Source: Terrimonas sp.
GTDB taxonomy: Bacteria > Bacteroidota > Bacteroidia > Chitinophagales > Chitinophagaceae
Reading direction: 5' to 3'
Length of the DNA: 64,000 bases
Assembly: GCF_003075435.1 (NCBI RefSeq)
Contig: NZ_QCZJ01000014.1
Location: forward strand, 83,907 to 147,906
Part shown: piece after piece, positions 62,762 through 64,000 of the stretch
Layout of the letters: each line of letters begins with the position of its first letter
Position numbering within the stretch: the stretch's first letter is position 1
Translations under genes and position numbers: made by a program
Notes under the pieces: generated by a model
Database searches by the model: none
What the model was told of the DNA's origin: nothing
The model's input: the letters and a program-made list of their open reading frames with translations, nothing else

Positions 62762-64000
62762 TTGTGAAAGTAATTACAATCCTTATTGTTGTTGTGCCAT
62801 TTAAATAATTCACAGTTGCTGTACCTGTAAATCCGCCAGGGAAAGTTTCGCCTCCTTCTATTCTCGTCTTTTTTGTATCTCTTTCGTAACCTGTTACTTC
62901 TTTCTCAGCTTTAATTCCGTCTGCATGTGCACCTGTTGGGTCATCTTCAGATTTTCCATAAGGTTTTCCGTCAAGCTGCATAGATTTTTGTTCAACTAAA
63001 AAATGAGCAATCGCACCTTCAGGCGTATAAGCAGGATTAGTTCCTCTCAGTGCTTCTACATCGCCTACATCTAAGGTCTTTTGTTCATGTGAGTCAATTT
63101 GCACGCCTCTATCATTTTTTTCAACACCAATGAAAATTGGCTTATCAGTTTTTTCTAGAATAGGTCTAACCTGTCCAAAGAAACCAAGCTCAGCTTTTGA
63201 TACTTTCATTAAATCAACTCCTTTATTCATGGTTAAATTAACCTTACCATTATTGTCAATTTTAACACTTCCCAATCTCCCTAGTCCTTTATTTAACTGA
63301 TTCTCAAATTGTCTTATTGCTTCGGGATTCTTTGATGCTACTATTAAATCCCGTCCATCAACATCAACAATTTTAATCGGATCATTTGCCGCATAGATAT
63401 ATGGCGAAAACAGACGCCATTTTTCACTTAATGGATCCACCGCATGCCACCTCCCAATCTGTGCATCATACATCCTCGCTCCATAATCCATCCATTCTAA
63501 TCCTGAACCATCTGAGAACTCCTGGCGTTGCTCTTCTTTACCGTTGTATTTATACCGGTTTGTTGGTGCATTATTTAAAGCCTTTGATGATATTCCGGCC
63601 ATTGTCAGTCCGAACGGATAATAATGCGTCTCTTCCAGTATCGCTCCCCTGGTATGGATCACCTGCAGATTGTCAAAGAACACATCAACCTGGCTCTGGT
63701 TGCTCACGTAAATATACACATATCCGTTCTTGGGCGCTGTTTTATTCTGTACCTGGTGAGGTTTAACAGCACCATTGTCTCCTACTGGGTCAAAACCATA
63801 TCCCACACTTTTAAACTGCTCATCAAAAAAGATGTAGTTGATGAATGCTCTTGGTTTGGAGGAACTGTTGGGGACTTCACCTAACTGGTCTGCAAACAGT
63901 GAACCGATACCGTCTGTTGTATTGGTAAACCCGTTAAGCTGTGCAGCCGTTACTCCTCCATGGGCTGCGGCTGCATTACCACCTGTCGGACCACCCAGCA
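62712..64000 (-). CDS. RHS-repeat-associated core protein with variable C-terminal domain (runs off right edge)
   Basis: The frame continues past the right edge: 63807-63998 is open without a stop, upstream of the GTG at 63804-63806. It reads [20 protein letters not shown], then [24 protein letters not shown], the RHS core [20 protein letters not shown] and [20 protein letters not shown] (about residues 105-150 of the visible part). Beyond DGRD the sequence changes to ~210 residues unlike the core ([17 protein letters not shown]...), with [13 protein letters not shown] and [15 protein letters not shown] proteins of this build carry toxins at the C-terminus; here the domain is not recognised. 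Confidence 0.85.
   Translation of the reverse strand, partial: LGGPTGGNAAAAHGGVTAAQLNGFTNTTDGIGSLFADQLGEVPNSSSKPRAFINYIFFDEQFKSVGYGFDPVGDNGAVKPHQVQNKTAPKNGYVYIYVSNQSQVDVFFDNLQVIHTRGAILEETHYYPFGLTMAGISSKALNNAPTNRYKYNGKEEQRQEFSDGSGLEWMDYGARMYDAQIGRWHAVDPLSEKWRLFSPYIYAANDPIKIVDVDGRDLIVASKNPEAIRQFENQLNKGLGRLGSVKIDNNGKVNLTMNKGVDLMKVSKAELGFFGQVRPILEKTDKPIFIGVEKNDRGVQIDSHEQKTLDVGDVEALRGTNPAYTPEGAIAHFLVEQKSMQLDGKPYGKSEDDPTGAHADGIKAEKEVTGYERDTKKTRIEGGETFPGGFTGTATVNYLNGTTTIRIVITFTNGNITGVNPTEQKSKQ

Overview
The window looks like chromosomal DNA of a Bacteroidota species, most likely order Chitinophagales (Chitinophagaceae-like). The support is: a SusC/SusD pair, many short-signal lipoproteins with a Cys-Lys-Lys start, an IMPACT-family protein, the cluster nusB / DUF1573 lipoprotein / yajC / coaE, a long (308-residue) NusB, and repeated exact matches to the Bacteroidota -7 promoter box TAnnTTTG just upstream of start codons. 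Species cannot be named from the sequence alone.

Layout. 1-8.5 kb: housekeeping genes (partial glmM, a PAP2 phosphatase, a CNNM/CorC transporter, an esterase lipoprotein, yigZ-like, an EamA transporter, ribD, an FKBP isomerase, an NrnA-type DHH phosphoesterase). 8.6-16 kb: ndk, tRNA-Val(TAC), a SUMF1-fold protein, groEL/groES, nusB, DUF1573, yajC, coaE, a glyoxalase-fold protein. 16-23.4 kb: a serine hydrolase, a DUF5009-type membrane protein, an unknown secreted protein, then a class I glutamine amidotransferase paired with an ATP-grasp-like protein, and a GLPGLI/DUF4412-type protein.

23.6-45 kb: a possible nutrient-use region. Two DUF1680-type beta-L-arabinofuranosidase homologues (GH127-like and GH146-like) flank a secreted S9 prolyl peptidase. 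They are followed by a DadA-family FAD dehydrogenase, a decayed segment with broken genes, a SusC/SusD/fasciclin/DUF5007 operon, an aminopeptidase P and a two-domain M16 peptidase. One reading is degradation of arabinosylated hydroxyproline-rich plant glycoprotein; this is inference.

45-61.7 kb: tolC and an ABC ATPase without a permease, an esterase, galM, mtaB, a small YCII-like protein, a second serine hydrolase, a CrtI-like oxidoreductase, yihY, mltG, and the compact operon miaB - sigma-54-type AAA+ regulator - lptE - TPR protein - secG.

61.7-64 kb: a decayed mosaic (an RHS fragment, an IS3-family transposase tail with one terminal repeat) next to an RHS gene that runs off the right edge. 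The RHS gene ends in a variable C-terminal domain and is followed by an overlapping small gene, which is the arrangement of a polymorphic toxin and its immunity protein.

No CRISPR array, rRNA, prophage or intact insertion sequence was seen.
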